Assembly: GCF_036226405.1 (NCBI RefSeq)
Contig: NZ_CP108464.1
Span: 3,720,001-3,784,000, forward strand
Length of the DNA stretch: 64,000 bases
Direction of reading: 5' to 3'
Source: Streptomyces sp. NBC_01260
GTDB taxonomy: Bacteria > Actinomycetota > Actinomycetes > Streptomycetales > Streptomycetaceae
In this document: positions 7,386-15,682 of the stretch, one piece after another
How positions within the stretch are numbered: position 1 is the stretch's first letter
Layout: every line of letters begins with the position of its first letter
Notes under the pieces: model-generated
The model's input: the letters and a program-made list of their open reading frames with translations, nothing else
Database searches by the model: none
What the model was told of the DNA's origin: nothing
Made by a program: the position numbers and the translations under genes

Positions 7386-7404
7386 GTGTCGCATATTGAG
7401 ACAC
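7386..7404. promoter_or_regulatory. Inverted repeat just upstream of the cysA -35 (possible operator)
   Basis: GTGTC (7386-7390) and GACAC (7400-7404) form a 5-bp dyad with a 9-bp AT-richer centre, 4 bp upstream of the -35 hexamer. The position suits an activator or repressor site; the binding protein is unknown. The rest of 7405-7617 shows no gene or other signal. Confidence 0.35.
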
Positions 7405-7617
7405 GATCGTCCACCATGCGGGACGGGAGGGGAATTGCGCGCGCTCCGGAGCCGTCCCCCTGACCGCTGCACCCGTCGGACATCTATGGAACGGACGCGA
7501 CCGTCTCAGTATGTGGCGCGGGCCCGTGACGTGCGGGTGTGTGCCGCGGGCCTGCGGGGCGGGCGTGCGGGGCGGGCGTGCGTGCGGGTGTGTGACGCAG
7601 CCCGGTCGCGGCGGGAG

Positions 7618-8307
7618 CTATCCCGCGAGCGAGATGTCGGTGCCGGTCACCGAGATCTCCAGACCTGCGGCGGTCGGCTGGATCTTCTCCAGCTTCAGGC
7701 CGTTCGGCAGTCCGCCGACCTCCCGCTCGAAGTCGGCCTTCTCGCGCACCATGCCCTCGAGTCCGGGGATTCCCTCGCCCGGCACCTTGTCGGCGTGCAC
7801 CCGGACGGTGTGGCCGTCGACCAGGGTGACGGTGGACAGGACGCTGCGCGAGATCGTGCGGCCGAGGATGTCGACCGCGCCGGTCACCTTCACCTTGCCG
7901 TTGCCGCCGTACTCGACGGCGACGTCCTCGCTGGCCGCCTTGGTGAGGTCCGCGTACGAGACGACGGCCGTCCCGGTCGCCCGTGCGGCGGTGGCGCCGG
8001 AGAAACCGTTGGTCAGCCGGATCCGGTGCAGTTCGGCGTTCATCCTGCTGATCCGGAGCTTGCGGCCGTTCGCGCTGGTCTCGATGCCGGTGATCTTCAC
8101 GTCGATCTCGTCGAGCTCCGATCCGGCGAGCTGGGTCAGGAACGGAAAGCCCTTGATGGAGACGTCCGTCGAGCCGATCTCCGTACCGGAGACCTGGACC
8201 CGGTCCGCGACCTGGGACTCGGCGAAATACACCGCCGCGCGGTCGACGGCGATGAACACGCCGGCCAGAACCACCACCATGACCAGCAGTATTCGCAGTG
8301 CACGCAT
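7618..8307 (-). CDS. DUF2993 (LmeA-family) secreted or membrane-anchored lipid-binding protein
   Basis: A 229-residue protein with an uncleaved signal-anchor (residues ~4-24, I-L-L-V-M-V-V-V-L-A-G-V-F-I-A) followed by a beta-rich DUF2993 domain containing the typical V-S-I-K-G-F-P-F-L-T-Q and I-E-V-x-I-T-G-like strands. The mycobacterial relative LmeA is a periplasmic phospholipid-binding protein linked to lipomannan assembly; Streptomyces members have no established role. The ATG at 8307 follows GAGAGGGA. It stands alone between two leftward operons. Confidence 0.8.
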   Translation of the reverse strand: MRALRILLVMVVVLAGVFIAVDRAAVYFAESQVADRVQVSGTEIGSTDVSIKGFPFLTQLAGSELDEIDVKITGIETSANGRKLRISRMNAELHRIRLTNGFSGATAARATGTAVVSYADLTKAASEDVAVEYGGNGKVKVTGAVDILGRTISRSVLSTVTLVDGHTVRVHADKVPGEGIPGLEGMVREKADFEREVGGLPNGLKLEKIQPTAAGLEISVTGTDISLAG

Positions 8308-8396
8308 GCCTGTCCCTCTCCCACCCGCGTCCGTTCGGCCCCCTGGCGCCCGTGAGCCTACTGCGGCCGCACATCACGCCCCGGGTGATCGACGAG

Positions 8397-8433
8397 CCGA
8401 AGCCCCCCATCGGTTCCCCGTGGAGGGCTTCGG
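8397..8433 (-). terminator. Terminator after the moaD/membrane-protein operon
   Basis: Perfect 9-bp stem CCGAAGCCC (8397-8405) / GGGCTTCGG (8425-8433) with a 19-nt loop, about 60 bp downstream of the stop at 8491. Confidence 0.6.
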
Positions 8434-8490
8434 CATCCCTGTGACGCATGAGGCGTGAGGGGTTTCGTGTGGCGGGTATCGCGTGACGGT

Positions 8491-9948
8491 CTACGAGATC
8501 GCGCGGCCGATCAGGTACACGGCGGGCGCGGCCGCGGTGAGCGGCAGCGCCACTCCGGCGGTCATGTGCACGAAGCGTGACGGGTAGTCATAGCTGGCCA
8601 CCCGCAGCCCGATCAGCGCACAGCCACCGGCGGCGAGGCCGAGCAGCGCACCCTTCGCGCCCAGATCGGTGACGGCACCCGCCGCGGCACCGGCACCCGC
8701 GGCGACGACCAGCGCCGCCACGACGGAGGCCGGTTCCGGCAGCGGCAGTGCCCGTGCGAGCACCGCGAGGGCGACGGCGACCCCGCCGACCGTCACGGCG
8801 TCCGGGACCGCCGCGAGGTGCCCGGCGGCCAGCACCGCGAGCGCGGCCGAGGCGACGGTGGCCATCAGCCCCTGCATCCGCTCGTCGGCGCCCGCCCGGC
8901 TGCGCAGCTGGAGGACGACGGTGAGCAGCACCCAGACACCGAGCGTGCCGAGGATCGCGGCCGGTCCGTTCTCCCGGCCCGCGGCCAGCAGCACCACATC
9001 GGCGACGAGGCCGCCGGCGAACGCGAGCGCGATGCCCTGCCGGGCCGGCCACATGCCGTTGAGCCGGAACCACCCGGCCGCGGTCACCGCCTGGAGCAGC
9101 ACCAGCGGGACCACCAGCGCGTACGAGCCGATGGCCGCACCGAGCGCGAGCAGCAGCCCGAGCCCCGCGGTGATCGCGGCCGGCTGCATGCCGGGCGCGA
9201 TGATCGGCGAACGGCCCTCGGCGCGGGCGCGCTGGGCGTCGGTGATGCGGCTGTTGCCCAGAGTGGTGGGCGCGCTGTATCCGTCGTCCTGCGCGGCGTC
9301 CGCGGAGGCGGCGGCCGACGCGGGAGCGGCGATAGCCGCCGGGACCTCCGGGGGCAGCGGGTACCCGCCGGATGCGCCCTGGGGCGACGGAGAGGCGGTG
9401 CCGGCGGCGGGCCGGACGGGCTCGGCGGCCCGCACCGGCTGCGCGGGCTGCTGCCTCGGCCGGAGGGTGGGCTGGTACTGGGTGTCCCAGGTCTGGCCCT
9501 CCCAGGTCTGCGCGACGCCCTGCTCCCCGGCCGGCCAGTCGTCCCCGGCCTGCGGCTGCGGAGCCTGCTGGGCCTGCGGAGCCTGGTGGGGCTGCGGAGC
9601 CTGCTGCGGCTCGTACGGCTGCTGTACGGCCTGGTGGGTGGGGTGCGCGGCCTGGTACGGCTGCTGTGCGGCCTGCTGCGGCTCGTACGTGCCCTGCGGC
9701 GCGTACGGGGCCGCGTCGCCCGGGTAGGGAGCCTGCTGCCCGTAGGGCTGACCGCCGTACGGCTGCTGCTGCCCGTACGGCGAATCCGGGTAGCCCGGGT
9801 CCCCGTACGGCTGACCGCCGTACGACGGACCGGACGGATCGGGGTACGGCTGCTGCTGCCCGTACGGCTGCTGCGGGGGCTGCGGCTCCTGGCCGTACGG
9901 CTGCTGCGGCTGATTCGGGTACGGCTGCTGCTGATCGCTGCTGCTCAT
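8491..9948 (-). CDS. Polytopic membrane protein with Gln/Pro/Tyr-Gly repeat N-terminus
   Basis: A 485-residue protein in two parts. Residues ~1-190 are a low-complexity cytosolic region built from repeated Q-P-Y-G, P-Y-G-Q-Q and Y-x-P-Q-Q units. Residues ~285-485 contain about seven hydrophobic helices (for example A-A-I-T-A-G-L-G-L-L-L-A-L-G-A and A-A-L-A-V-L-A-A-G-H-L) forming an integral membrane domain with no recognised transport motif. The ATG at 9948 follows GGAGGGTGA and lies 10 bp after the moaD stop, so the two are cotranscribed. Such tails are common on Streptomyces membrane proteins and may mediate condensation or partner binding; function unknown. Confidence 0.8.
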   Translation of the reverse strand: MSSSDQQQPYPNQPQQPYGQEPQPPQQPYGQQQPYPDPSGPSYGGQPYGDPGYPDSPYGQQQPYGGQPYGQQAPYPGDAAPYAPQGTYEPQQAAQQPYQAAHPTHQAVQQPYEPQQAPQPHQAPQAQQAPQPQAGDDWPAGEQGVAQTWEGQTWDTQYQPTLRPRQQPAQPVRAAEPVRPAAGTASPSPQGASGGYPLPPEVPAAIAAPASAAASADAAQDDGYSAPTTLGNSRITDAQRARAEGRSPIIAPGMQPAAITAGLGLLLALGAAIGSYALVVPLVLLQAVTAAGWFRLNGMWPARQGIALAFAGGLVADVVLLAAGRENGPAAILGTLGVWVLLTVVLQLRSRAGADERMQGLMATVASAALAVLAAGHLAAVPDAVTVGGVAVALAVLARALPLPEPASVVAALVVAAGAGAAAGAVTDLGAKGALLGLAAGGCALIGLRVASYDYPSRFVHMTAGVALPLTAAAPAVYLIGRAIS

Positions 9949-9958
9949 GTTCTGCGGT

Positions 9959-10213
9959 TCACCCTCCTGCGAACGGCGGGAGCACCTCGACCGTGCCGCC
10001 CTCGGCAAGGCGTACGGTCTCATGGCTCCGGGTCCCGACGGGGTCACCGTCGATGAGGAACGAACACCTTTGCAGCACTCGGGTCAGCTCGCCGGGGTGC
10101 TGGTCGCGCACCGCGTCGAGCGCCTCCTTGAGCGTCGCAGCGGTGTACGGCTCCTGCGCCGTTCCGGCAGCGGCCTTGGCGGCTGCCCAGTAACGGATCG
10201 TTCCCGCGGGCAT
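9959..10213 (-). CDS. MoaD/ThiS-family ubiquitin-like sulfur carrier
   Basis: An 84-residue beta-grasp protein ending in F-A-G-G. The C-terminal Gly-Gly is the site that is adenylated and thiocarboxylated in MoaD (molybdopterin) and ThiS-like sulfur carriers. The frame begins M-P-A-G-T-I-R-Y-W-A-A-A-K, a normal MoaD start. ATG at 10213 is preceded by GAGAGGAG. Which cofactor it serves cannot be told from the sequence because no moa or thi genes are adjacent. It sits downstream of a hydrolase gene (49-bp gap) and upstream of the repeat-rich membrane protein. Confidence 0.85.
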   Translation of the reverse strand: MPAGTIRYWAAAKAAAGTAQEPYTAATLKEALDAVRDQHPGELTRVLQRCSFLIDGDPVGTRSHETVRLAEGGTVEVLPPFAGG

Positions 10214-10262
10214 GGCGGCGCTCCTCTCGTCTCGCGTCGGCTGTCTATCATCGGTCACCGCG

Positions 10263-11159
10263 TCATCGGCCCGTCGCCCAGTCGGCGATGCGGGTGAGCA
10301 GGGCCTCGTCCGCCGCGTTCTCCGCGTGCCCCATGCCGCGCTCCAGCCACAGCTCAGCGGCCCCGTCCGCCGCGTCGGCCAGCATCCGCGGGTGGTCGAG
10401 CGGGAAGTACGGGTCCCTGTCGCCGTGCACGAGCAGCAGCGGCGCCGGGGCGATCCGCGGGACCGCCGCGACCGGGGAGAGCGGGACCGGGTCCCAGTCG
10501 TTGCGGTCGATCCTGGTCCGGAGGCCGTACCGCCCGACCAGCCGGCCGGTGGGACGGGTGACCATCCAGTGCAGGCGACGCATCGGGGCCGTACCCCGGT
10601 AGTACCAACGCGCCGGGGCGCTCACGGAGACCACCGCATCGGCGTACGCCCCCGCACGCGCTTCTGTGCGCCCCTCGCGCGCCGGAACGGACCGGACACC
10701 CTCGCCCTCCGCCGCGGGATCCGTATACAGCGCCCCGTGCCGGAGCACCACGGAACCGCCCATGGAGAACCCGACCGTAACGACGCGCCGGTGCCCGAGC
10801 GACCGCGCCCAGGCCACCGCGGCCGCCAGGTCCAGCACCTCGCGGTCGCCCACCGTGGACCGTCCGCCGGAGCCGCCGTGTCCCCGGAAGGAGAACGTGA
10901 TCACCGCCGCACGCTGGGAGAACACCTCCACGGCACGCCGCACCGCGGGGCGGTCCGCCGAACCGGTGAAACCGTGCGCGACGACGATCGCCGTACCGGC
11001 CTCGCCCGTCTTGGCGAGTGCGCCGTCATCCGCCGTACACGGGTCGTACACCGCCTCGATCCGGACCCCGTCATCGGCCCGCAATGCGGTCCGCGACCGC
11101 CCGCGCGTGATCAAGGGAACAGAGGAACTCGGAAATCGCCCCTCGGACACAGAACTCAT
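10263..11159 (-). CDS. Alpha/beta hydrolase
   Basis: A 298-residue cytosolic alpha/beta hydrolase. The nucleophile elbow is G-F-S-M-G-G, the oxyanion-region motif is V-A-H-G-F-T-G, the acid lies in V-H-G-D-R-D-P-Y-F-P and the catalytic histidine in G-M-G-H-A-E-N. These fit an esterase or acyl-hydrolase of the serine-aminopeptidase/dienelactone-hydrolase clan; the substrate is unknown. It is the first gene of a leftward operon with moaD and the membrane protein, and is divergent from glnR. Confidence 0.85.
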   Translation of the reverse strand: MSSVSEGRFPSSSVPLITRGRSRTALRADDGVRIEAVYDPCTADDGALAKTGEAGTAIVVAHGFTGSADRPAVRRAVEVFSQRAAVITFSFRGHGGSGGRSTVGDREVLDLAAAVAWARSLGHRRVVTVGFSMGGSVVLRHGALYTDPAAEGEGVRSVPAREGRTEARAGAYADAVVSVSAPARWYYRGTAPMRRLHWMVTRPTGRLVGRYGLRTRIDRNDWDPVPLSPVAAVPRIAPAPLLLVHGDRDPYFPLDHPRMLADAADGAAELWLERGMGHAENAADEALLTRIADWATGR

Positions 11160-11405
11160 GTGGGCTATTCTGCTCGGAAGAGGATCCGGGCAATGCAGCC
11201 CCCGGGTCCTTTTGTGCTTTTCGCGCGTTGTTACGGCGACGTTTCAACAAGCTCAGCGGCCCTGGGCGCGGGGCCGCACCCGTAAAACCCGTATGACGGA
11301 ACGTCGTACGGGACAACACGAATAAGCGTACGAAGCAGTGCCGCATACTCCCCCGGGCCCCGCCCGGGAGTGCCCCTCTCGCAGGGAACGAGGAGGACCG
11401 ACGTA

Positions 11406-11465
11406 ATGGGCGAGCCAACCGTGCACGATCATCGACCGACGACCCAGGCAGGTGGGCGGCGATGA
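11406..11465 (+). CDS. 19-residue ORF translationally coupled to glnR
   Basis: A 20-codon frame starts with ATG at 11406, preceded by a strong GAGGAGGACC ribosome site, and ends TGA at 11463-11465, overlapping the glnR ATG (ATGA). The peptide ([19 protein letters not shown]) has no recognisable domain. The best ribosome site in the region serves this ORF; glnR itself has only AGGTGG nearby. It could set glnR translation level by coupling. It may be an artefact if glnR starts elsewhere, but no better start is visible. Confidence 0.45.
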   Translation: MGEPTVHDHRPTTQAGGRR

Positions 11466-12265
11466 GTTCACTGCTGCTCCTGACGAATGCCCTCCAACCG
11501 TCGACGGAGGTGCTTCCCGCCCTCGGCCTCCTGCTGCACAGCGTGCGGGTGGCGCCCGCCGAGGGCCCCGCTCTCGTCGACACCCCAGGTGCCGACGTCA
11601 TCCTCATCGACGGACGGCGCGACCTGCCGCAGGTGCGCTCGCTCTGTCAGCTGCTGCGGTCCACCGGACCCGGCTGTCCGCTGATCCTCGTCGTCACGGA
11701 GGGCGGCCTCGCGGCCGTCACCGCGGACTGGGGGATCGACGACGTACTGCTGGACACGGCGGGGCCCGCCGAGGTCGAGGCGCGGCTGCGGCTGGCCACC
11801 GGCCGGCAGCAGATCACCTCCGACGACTCCCCGATGGAGATCCGCAACGGCGATCTCTCGGTCGACGAGGCGACGTACAGCGCCAAGCTCAAGGGCCGGG
11901 TCCTGGACCTGACCTTCAAGGAATTCGAACTGATCAAGTATCTGGCGCAGCACCCGGGCCGGGTATTCACCCGTGCCCAGCTGCTCCAGGAGGTCTGGGG
12001 CTACGACTACTTCGGCGGCACGCGGACGGTCGACGTACACGTCCGGCGGCTGCGCGCCAAGCTCGGCCCCGAGCACGAGTCGCTCATCGGCACCGTCCGC
12101 AACGTGGGCTACCGCTTCGTCACACCGGAGAAGGTGGAGCGGGCCGCCGCCGAGGAGGCCAAGGCGACCGCCGCGAAGGCAGCCGCCGAAACCCTCGCCC
12201 GTTCGGAGCAGTCGGAGGCGATTGAGGTCTCGGAAGAAGCCCCGGTCCGGCCTGCCAAGAGGTAG
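11462..12265 (+). CDS. glnR: Global nitrogen regulator GlnR (orphan OmpR-type response regulator)
   Basis: A 267-residue protein with an atypical receiver domain (1-~115) and an OmpR winged helix (~130-215; [10 protein letters not shown] and [12 protein letters not shown]). GlnR activates or represses ammonium assimilation genes (glnA, amtB, nirBD) in Streptomyces. The receiver keeps Asp50 but lacks the usual second acidic pocket, as known for GlnR, which works as a phosphorylation-independent dimer with no cognate kinase; none lies next to it here. A charged Ala/Glu-rich tail follows residue ~220. The ATG overlaps the stop of a 19-codon upstream ORF. A LacI-type regulator follows 24 bp downstream. 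Confidence 0.95.
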   Translation: MSSLLLLTNALQPSTEVLPALGLLLHSVRVAPAEGPALVDTPGADVILIDGRRDLPQVRSLCQLLRSTGPGCPLILVVTEGGLAAVTADWGIDDVLLDTAGPAEVEARLRLATGRQQITSDDSPMEIRNGDLSVDEATYSAKLKGRVLDLTFKEFELIKYLAQHPGRVFTRAQLLQEVWGYDYFGGTRTVDVHVRRLRAKLGPEHESLIGTVRNVGYRFVTPEKVERAAAEEAKATAAKAAAETLARSEQSEAIEVSEEAPVRPAKR

Positions 12266-12289
12266 GTCCATCCGCGTAGACTGCCGCGC

Positions 12290-13342
12290 GTGGCCAAGGT
12301 GACGCGGGACGATGTGGCGAGACTGGCGGGGACGTCGACCGCGGTCGTCAGCTACGTCATCAACAACGGACCCAGGCCGGTTGCCCCGGCCACGCGCGAG
12401 CGGGTACTCGCCGCGATCAAGGAGCTGGGCTACCGGCCCGACCGGGTCGCCCAGGCGATGGCCTCACGGCGGACCGACCTCATAGGGATGATCGTCCCGG
12501 ACGCGCGGCAGCCGTTCTTCGCGGAGATGGCACACGCGGTCGAACAGGCCGCCGCCGAGCGCGGAAAAATGGTGCTCGTCGGCAACTCCGACTACCGCGA
12601 CGAGCGCGAGGTCCACTATCTGCGGGCCTTCCTCGGTATGCGGGTCTCCGGGCTGATCCTGGTCAGCCAGGGCCCCAGCGAGCGGGCCGCCGCCGAGATC
12701 GAGGCGTGGGACGCCCGGGTCGTGCTGCTGCACGAGCGGCCCGAGGCGATCGACGACGTCGCGGTCGTCACGGACGATGTCGGCGGCGCCCAGCTCGCCA
12801 CCCGGCACCTGCTGGAACACGGCAACGAGTACGTGGCGTGCCTCGGCGGCGTGGAGTCGACCCCGGTGGTCGGCGACCCGGTGGCCGACCACGTCGAGGG
12901 CTGGCGCCGGGCGATGCACGAGTCGGGGCGCTCGACACAGGGCCGGCTCTTCCAGGCCCCGTACAACCGTTACGACGCCTACCGGGTGGCGCTGGAGCTC
13001 CTCGCGGGCCCGGACCGTCCCCCGGCGATCTTCTGTGCGACGGACGACCAGGCCATCGGGGTGCTGCGGGCCGCGCGCGAGCTGCGGATCGATGTGCCGG
13101 GCGAACTCGCGGTGGCGGGCTTCGACGACGTGAAGGAAGCAGGACTGACCGATCCGCCGCTCACGACGGTCTTCTCGGACCGCCCGGCGATGGCGCGGGC
13201 GGCCGTGGACCTGGTGCTCGACGACTCGCTCCGGGTCTCGGGCTCGCGGCGGGAGCGGCTGAAGCAGTTCCCCTCGGCGCTGGTGGTCCGGCGCTCCTGC
13301 GGCTGCGGCGAGCCCCCGGCGGCCCGGGTGCCGCTCGCGTAG
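12290..13342 (+). CDS. LacI-family transcriptional regulator
   Basis: A 350-residue repressor: LacI helix-turn-helix at residues ~4-27 ([19 protein letters not shown]), hinge helix with [10 protein letters not shown], then a periplasmic-binding-protein-like effector domain to ~320 and a Cys-containing tail (R-R-S-C-G-C-G). The family senses sugars or nucleosides; no sugar genes are adjacent, so the ligand is unknown. The GTG start at 12290 gives the normal family N-terminus. It follows glnR closely and may share its transcript. Confidence 0.9.
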   Translation: MAKVTRDDVARLAGTSTAVVSYVINNGPRPVAPATRERVLAAIKELGYRPDRVAQAMASRRTDLIGMIVPDARQPFFAEMAHAVEQAAAERGKMVLVGNSDYRDEREVHYLRAFLGMRVSGLILVSQGPSERAAAEIEAWDARVVLLHERPEAIDDVAVVTDDVGGAQLATRHLLEHGNEYVACLGGVESTPVVGDPVADHVEGWRRAMHESGRSTQGRLFQAPYNRYDAYRVALELLAGPDRPPAIFCATDDQAIGVLRAARELRIDVPGELAVAGFDDVKEAGLTDPPLTTVFSDRPAMARAAVDLVLDDSLRVSGSRRERLKQFPSALVVRRSCGCGEPPAARVPLA

Positions 13343-13514
13343 GCCGGACAGCCGCGTCCCTCGCGCGCAGGCGCCGGGGCCCGCGGCGCGGACCGTCCGC
13401 CCGGCCGTCGCCCAGGCCGTGCGGCCCGGTCCTTATATCGGGCATACGAGGTTCTGTCGGGCTTCTCAGGGCGTCCTCACGCTCCTCTCATCTTCGCTGG
13501 ACACTCTCGTAGAC

Positions 13515-14660
13515 ATGACAGAGAGCCAGCGCCCGAGCGGCGAGTACCCGATGTACCCCTCGTACGGCAACGGCGACGCGGCCTACCCGCCGCCGCCGTC
13601 ATACCAGCCCCCGCAGCCGGTCGCCGCGGGCTCCGGAACCACCGTGTGGCCCGGCTCCGGAGCGGCCGACGGGCACACCGGCGGTGCGGGCCACGGCGGC
13701 GGTGACGGGTTCCAGGGCCCCGGGCTGCCGCAGCCCGCGCCGGAGCCGTCCGCCTCCCGGCGCCGGGCCCGCCGCCCGGTCGCGCTCCTCGCGGCGGTGG
13801 CCATCGCGGCGGCGGTCGTCGGCGGCGGCACCGCCACCGTGATAGGGCAGCTCACCGACCAGGGCACCGGCAGCACCAGCAGCAGCGGCGTCATCCCGGG
13901 TACCACCGTCTCGCAGAGCAGCAAGGGCACCGTCTCCGGTGTGGCCGCGGCCCTGTCGCCGACGATCGTCGAGATCAGCGCGACCTCGACCGCGGGCCAG
14001 TCCACCGGCTCCGGCGTGATCATCACGTCCGACGGCGAGACCGTCACCAACAACCACGTCGTCGCGGGCGCCTCCTCGGTCAAGGTGACGCTCAGCACCG
14101 GCAAGACGTACACCGCCGATGTCGTCGGCACCGACCCCGCCAAGGACCTCGCGCTGATCAAGCTCCGGGGCGCGAGCGGGCTGAAGACGGCCACGCTCGG
14201 TGACTCCTCCAAGGTCGCCGTCGGCGACCAGGTCGTCGCGATCGGCTCGCCGGAGGGCCTGACCGGCACCGTCACCAGCGGCATCGTGTCCGCGCTCGAC
14301 CGGGACGTCACGGTCGCCAAGGAAGGCGACAACAGCCAGGGCCAGGGGCAGAACGGCCAGGGCGGCGGACAGCAGTGGCCGTTCGAGTTCGGCGGAAAGC
14401 AGTTCAACGGCGACACCGGCGACTCCACCACCACGTACAAGGCACTCCAGACCGACGCCTCGCTCAACCCGGGCAACTCCGGCGGCGCGCTGATCAATAT
14501 GAACGGCGAGATCATCGGCATCAACTCCGCCATGTACTCGGCGAGTTCGGCCGGCAGCTCCGGCAGCTCCGGCGCGGGCAGCGTCGGTCTCGGCTTCGCC
14601 ATCCCGGTCAACACCCTCAAGGCCGACCTCAGCACCCTGCGGGCCGGCAACAGCTCCTGA
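13515..14660 (+). CDS. HtrA/DegP-like S1C serine protease, membrane-anchored, no PDZ domain
   Basis: A 381-residue protease: Pro/Gly/Tyr-rich cytosolic tail (1-~78), one membrane helix (~80-105, [17 protein letters not shown]), then an exported trypsin-like domain. The catalytic triad is His181 (T-N-N-H-V-V), Asp211 (A-K-D-L-A-L-I-K) and Ser322 (G-N-S-G-G-A). The chain stops soon after the protease domain, so the PDZ domain common in HtrA proteins is absent. Such proteases handle misfolded envelope proteins. A Gln/Gly-rich insert ([10 protein letters not shown]) lies in the domain. It sits just upstream of a two-component system that may respond to the same envelope stress (inference). Confidence 0.9.
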   Translation: MTESQRPSGEYPMYPSYGNGDAAYPPPPSYQPPQPVAAGSGTTVWPGSGAADGHTGGAGHGGGDGFQGPGLPQPAPEPSASRRRARRPVALLAAVAIAAAVVGGGTATVIGQLTDQGTGSTSSSGVIPGTTVSQSSKGTVSGVAAALSPTIVEISATSTAGQSTGSGVIITSDGETVTNNHVVAGASSVKVTLSTGKTYTADVVGTDPAKDLALIKLRGASGLKTATLGDSSKVAVGDQVVAIGSPEGLTGTVTSGIVSALDRDVTVAKEGDNSQGQGQNGQGGGQQWPFEFGGKQFNGDTGDSTTTYKALQTDASLNPGNSGGALINMNGEIIGINSAMYSASSAGSSGSSGAGSVGLGFAIPVNTLKADLSTLRAGNSS

Positions 14661-14670
14661 GGAGACAGCC

Positions 14671-14862
14671 ATGCACCACCCGGACGACACCTTCTCCGCC
14701 GGCCCCGCGGGCCTGGCCCTGCCGCTCGCGCTCGTCGCGTCCCTGGCCGAACGCTCCGCGGAACGGAACACCGACGGACAGCCCCGCGCCGCGGAGCTGC
14801 GTACCACCGGCAGCCGAGAACGCCGTGCCGCGCGACGCCGCGCCATGGCCGTGCGAGGCTGA
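14671..14862 (+). CDS. 63-residue Arg-rich protein of unknown function
   Basis: An ATG 10 bp after the protease stop, preceded by a good GAGGAGA ribosome site, opens a 63-codon frame with strongly GC-biased third positions, so it is probably translated. The product has a short hydrophobic stretch ([12 protein letters not shown]) and an Arg-rich C-terminus ([11 protein letters not shown]). No domain is recognised. The position suggests cotranscription with the protease gene. Confidence 0.6.
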   Translation: MHHPDDTFSAGPAGLALPLALVASLAERSAERNTDGQPRAAELRTTGSRERRAARRRAMAVRG

Positions 14863-14871
14863 GAGACCGAG

Positions 14872-14925
14872 GGCCGGGCGCACCGCCCGGCCGAAGTGCG
14901 GGGGCACCGCTTCCCGCCCCCGCAC
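14872..14925 (+). terminator. Two tandem stem-loops between the protease unit and the two-component genes
   Basis: GGCCGGGCG (14872-14880) pairs perfectly with CGCCCGGCC (14884-14892), and GTGCGGGGGC (14896-14905) with GCCCCCGCAC (14916-14925). Two adjacent perfect hairpins should terminate or attenuate readthrough from the protease gene into the response-regulator gene. Confidence 0.65.
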
Positions 14926-14950
14926 GGAACGAGAAGAGGACGAAGCAGCG

Positions 14951-15682
14951 ATGAGCCCCGCCGAAGACGATCCGCAGCGCATCCTGATCGTCGACGACGA
15001 GCCCGCCGTGCGCGAGGCCCTGCAACGCAGTCTCGCGTTCGAGGGATACGGCACCGAGGTCGCCGTCGACGGGCTCGACGCCCTCACCAAGGCGGAGTCG
15101 TACGCCCCCGACCTCATCGTCCTCGACATCCAGATGCCGCGGATGGACGGGCTGACCGCCGCCCGCCGCATCCGTGCCACGGGCACCACCACGCCCATCC
15201 TGATGCTCACCGCCCGCGACACCGTCGGCGACCGTGTCACCGGACTCGACGCGGGCGCCGACGACTACCTGGTCAAGCCCTTCGAGCTGGACGAGCTGTT
15301 CGCCCGGATCAGGGCGCTGCTGCGCCGCACTTCGTACGCGGCCGCGGCGGGCGGCGACCTCCCCGACAACAACGTGCTGGCCTTCGCCGACCTCCGGATG
15401 GACCTCTCCACCCGCGAGGTCAACCGCGGCACCCGCCGCGTCGAGCTGACCCGCACCGAGTTCACCCTGCTGGAGATGTTCCTGGCGCACCCGCGCCAGG
15501 TGCTGACCCGCGAGCAGATCCTGAAGGCGGTGTGGGGCTTCGACTTCGAGCCGAGCTCCAACTCCCTGGACGTGTACGTGATGTACCTGCGCCGCAAGAC
15601 GGAGGCGGACGGCGAACCGCGCCTCGTCCACACGGTGCGGGGCGTGGGGTACGCGCTGCGGTCGGGCGGGGGCGAGGGGTGA
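14951..15682 (+). CDS. OmpR/PhoB-family response regulator
   Basis: A 243-residue regulator. The receiver (9-~125) has the acidic pair I-V-D-D-E, phosphoacceptor Asp in V-L-D-I-Q-M-P, T in L-M-L-T-A-R-D and Lys in L-V-K-P-F. The winged-helix domain (~150-238) has [10 protein letters not shown] and H-T-V-R-G-V-G-Y. It resembles MprA/TcrA-type envelope-stress regulators. Its stop overlaps the kinase start (GTGA), so the two are a cognate pair. The likely targets include the adjacent protease gene (inference from context). Confidence 0.93.
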   Translation: MSPAEDDPQRILIVDDEPAVREALQRSLAFEGYGTEVAVDGLDALTKAESYAPDLIVLDIQMPRMDGLTAARRIRATGTTTPILMLTARDTVGDRVTGLDAGADDYLVKPFELDELFARIRALLRRTSYAAAAGGDLPDNNVLAFADLRMDLSTREVNRGTRRVELTRTEFTLLEMFLAHPRQVLTREQILKAVWGFDFEPSSNSLDVYVMYLRRKTEADGEPRLVHTVRGVGYALRSGGGEG

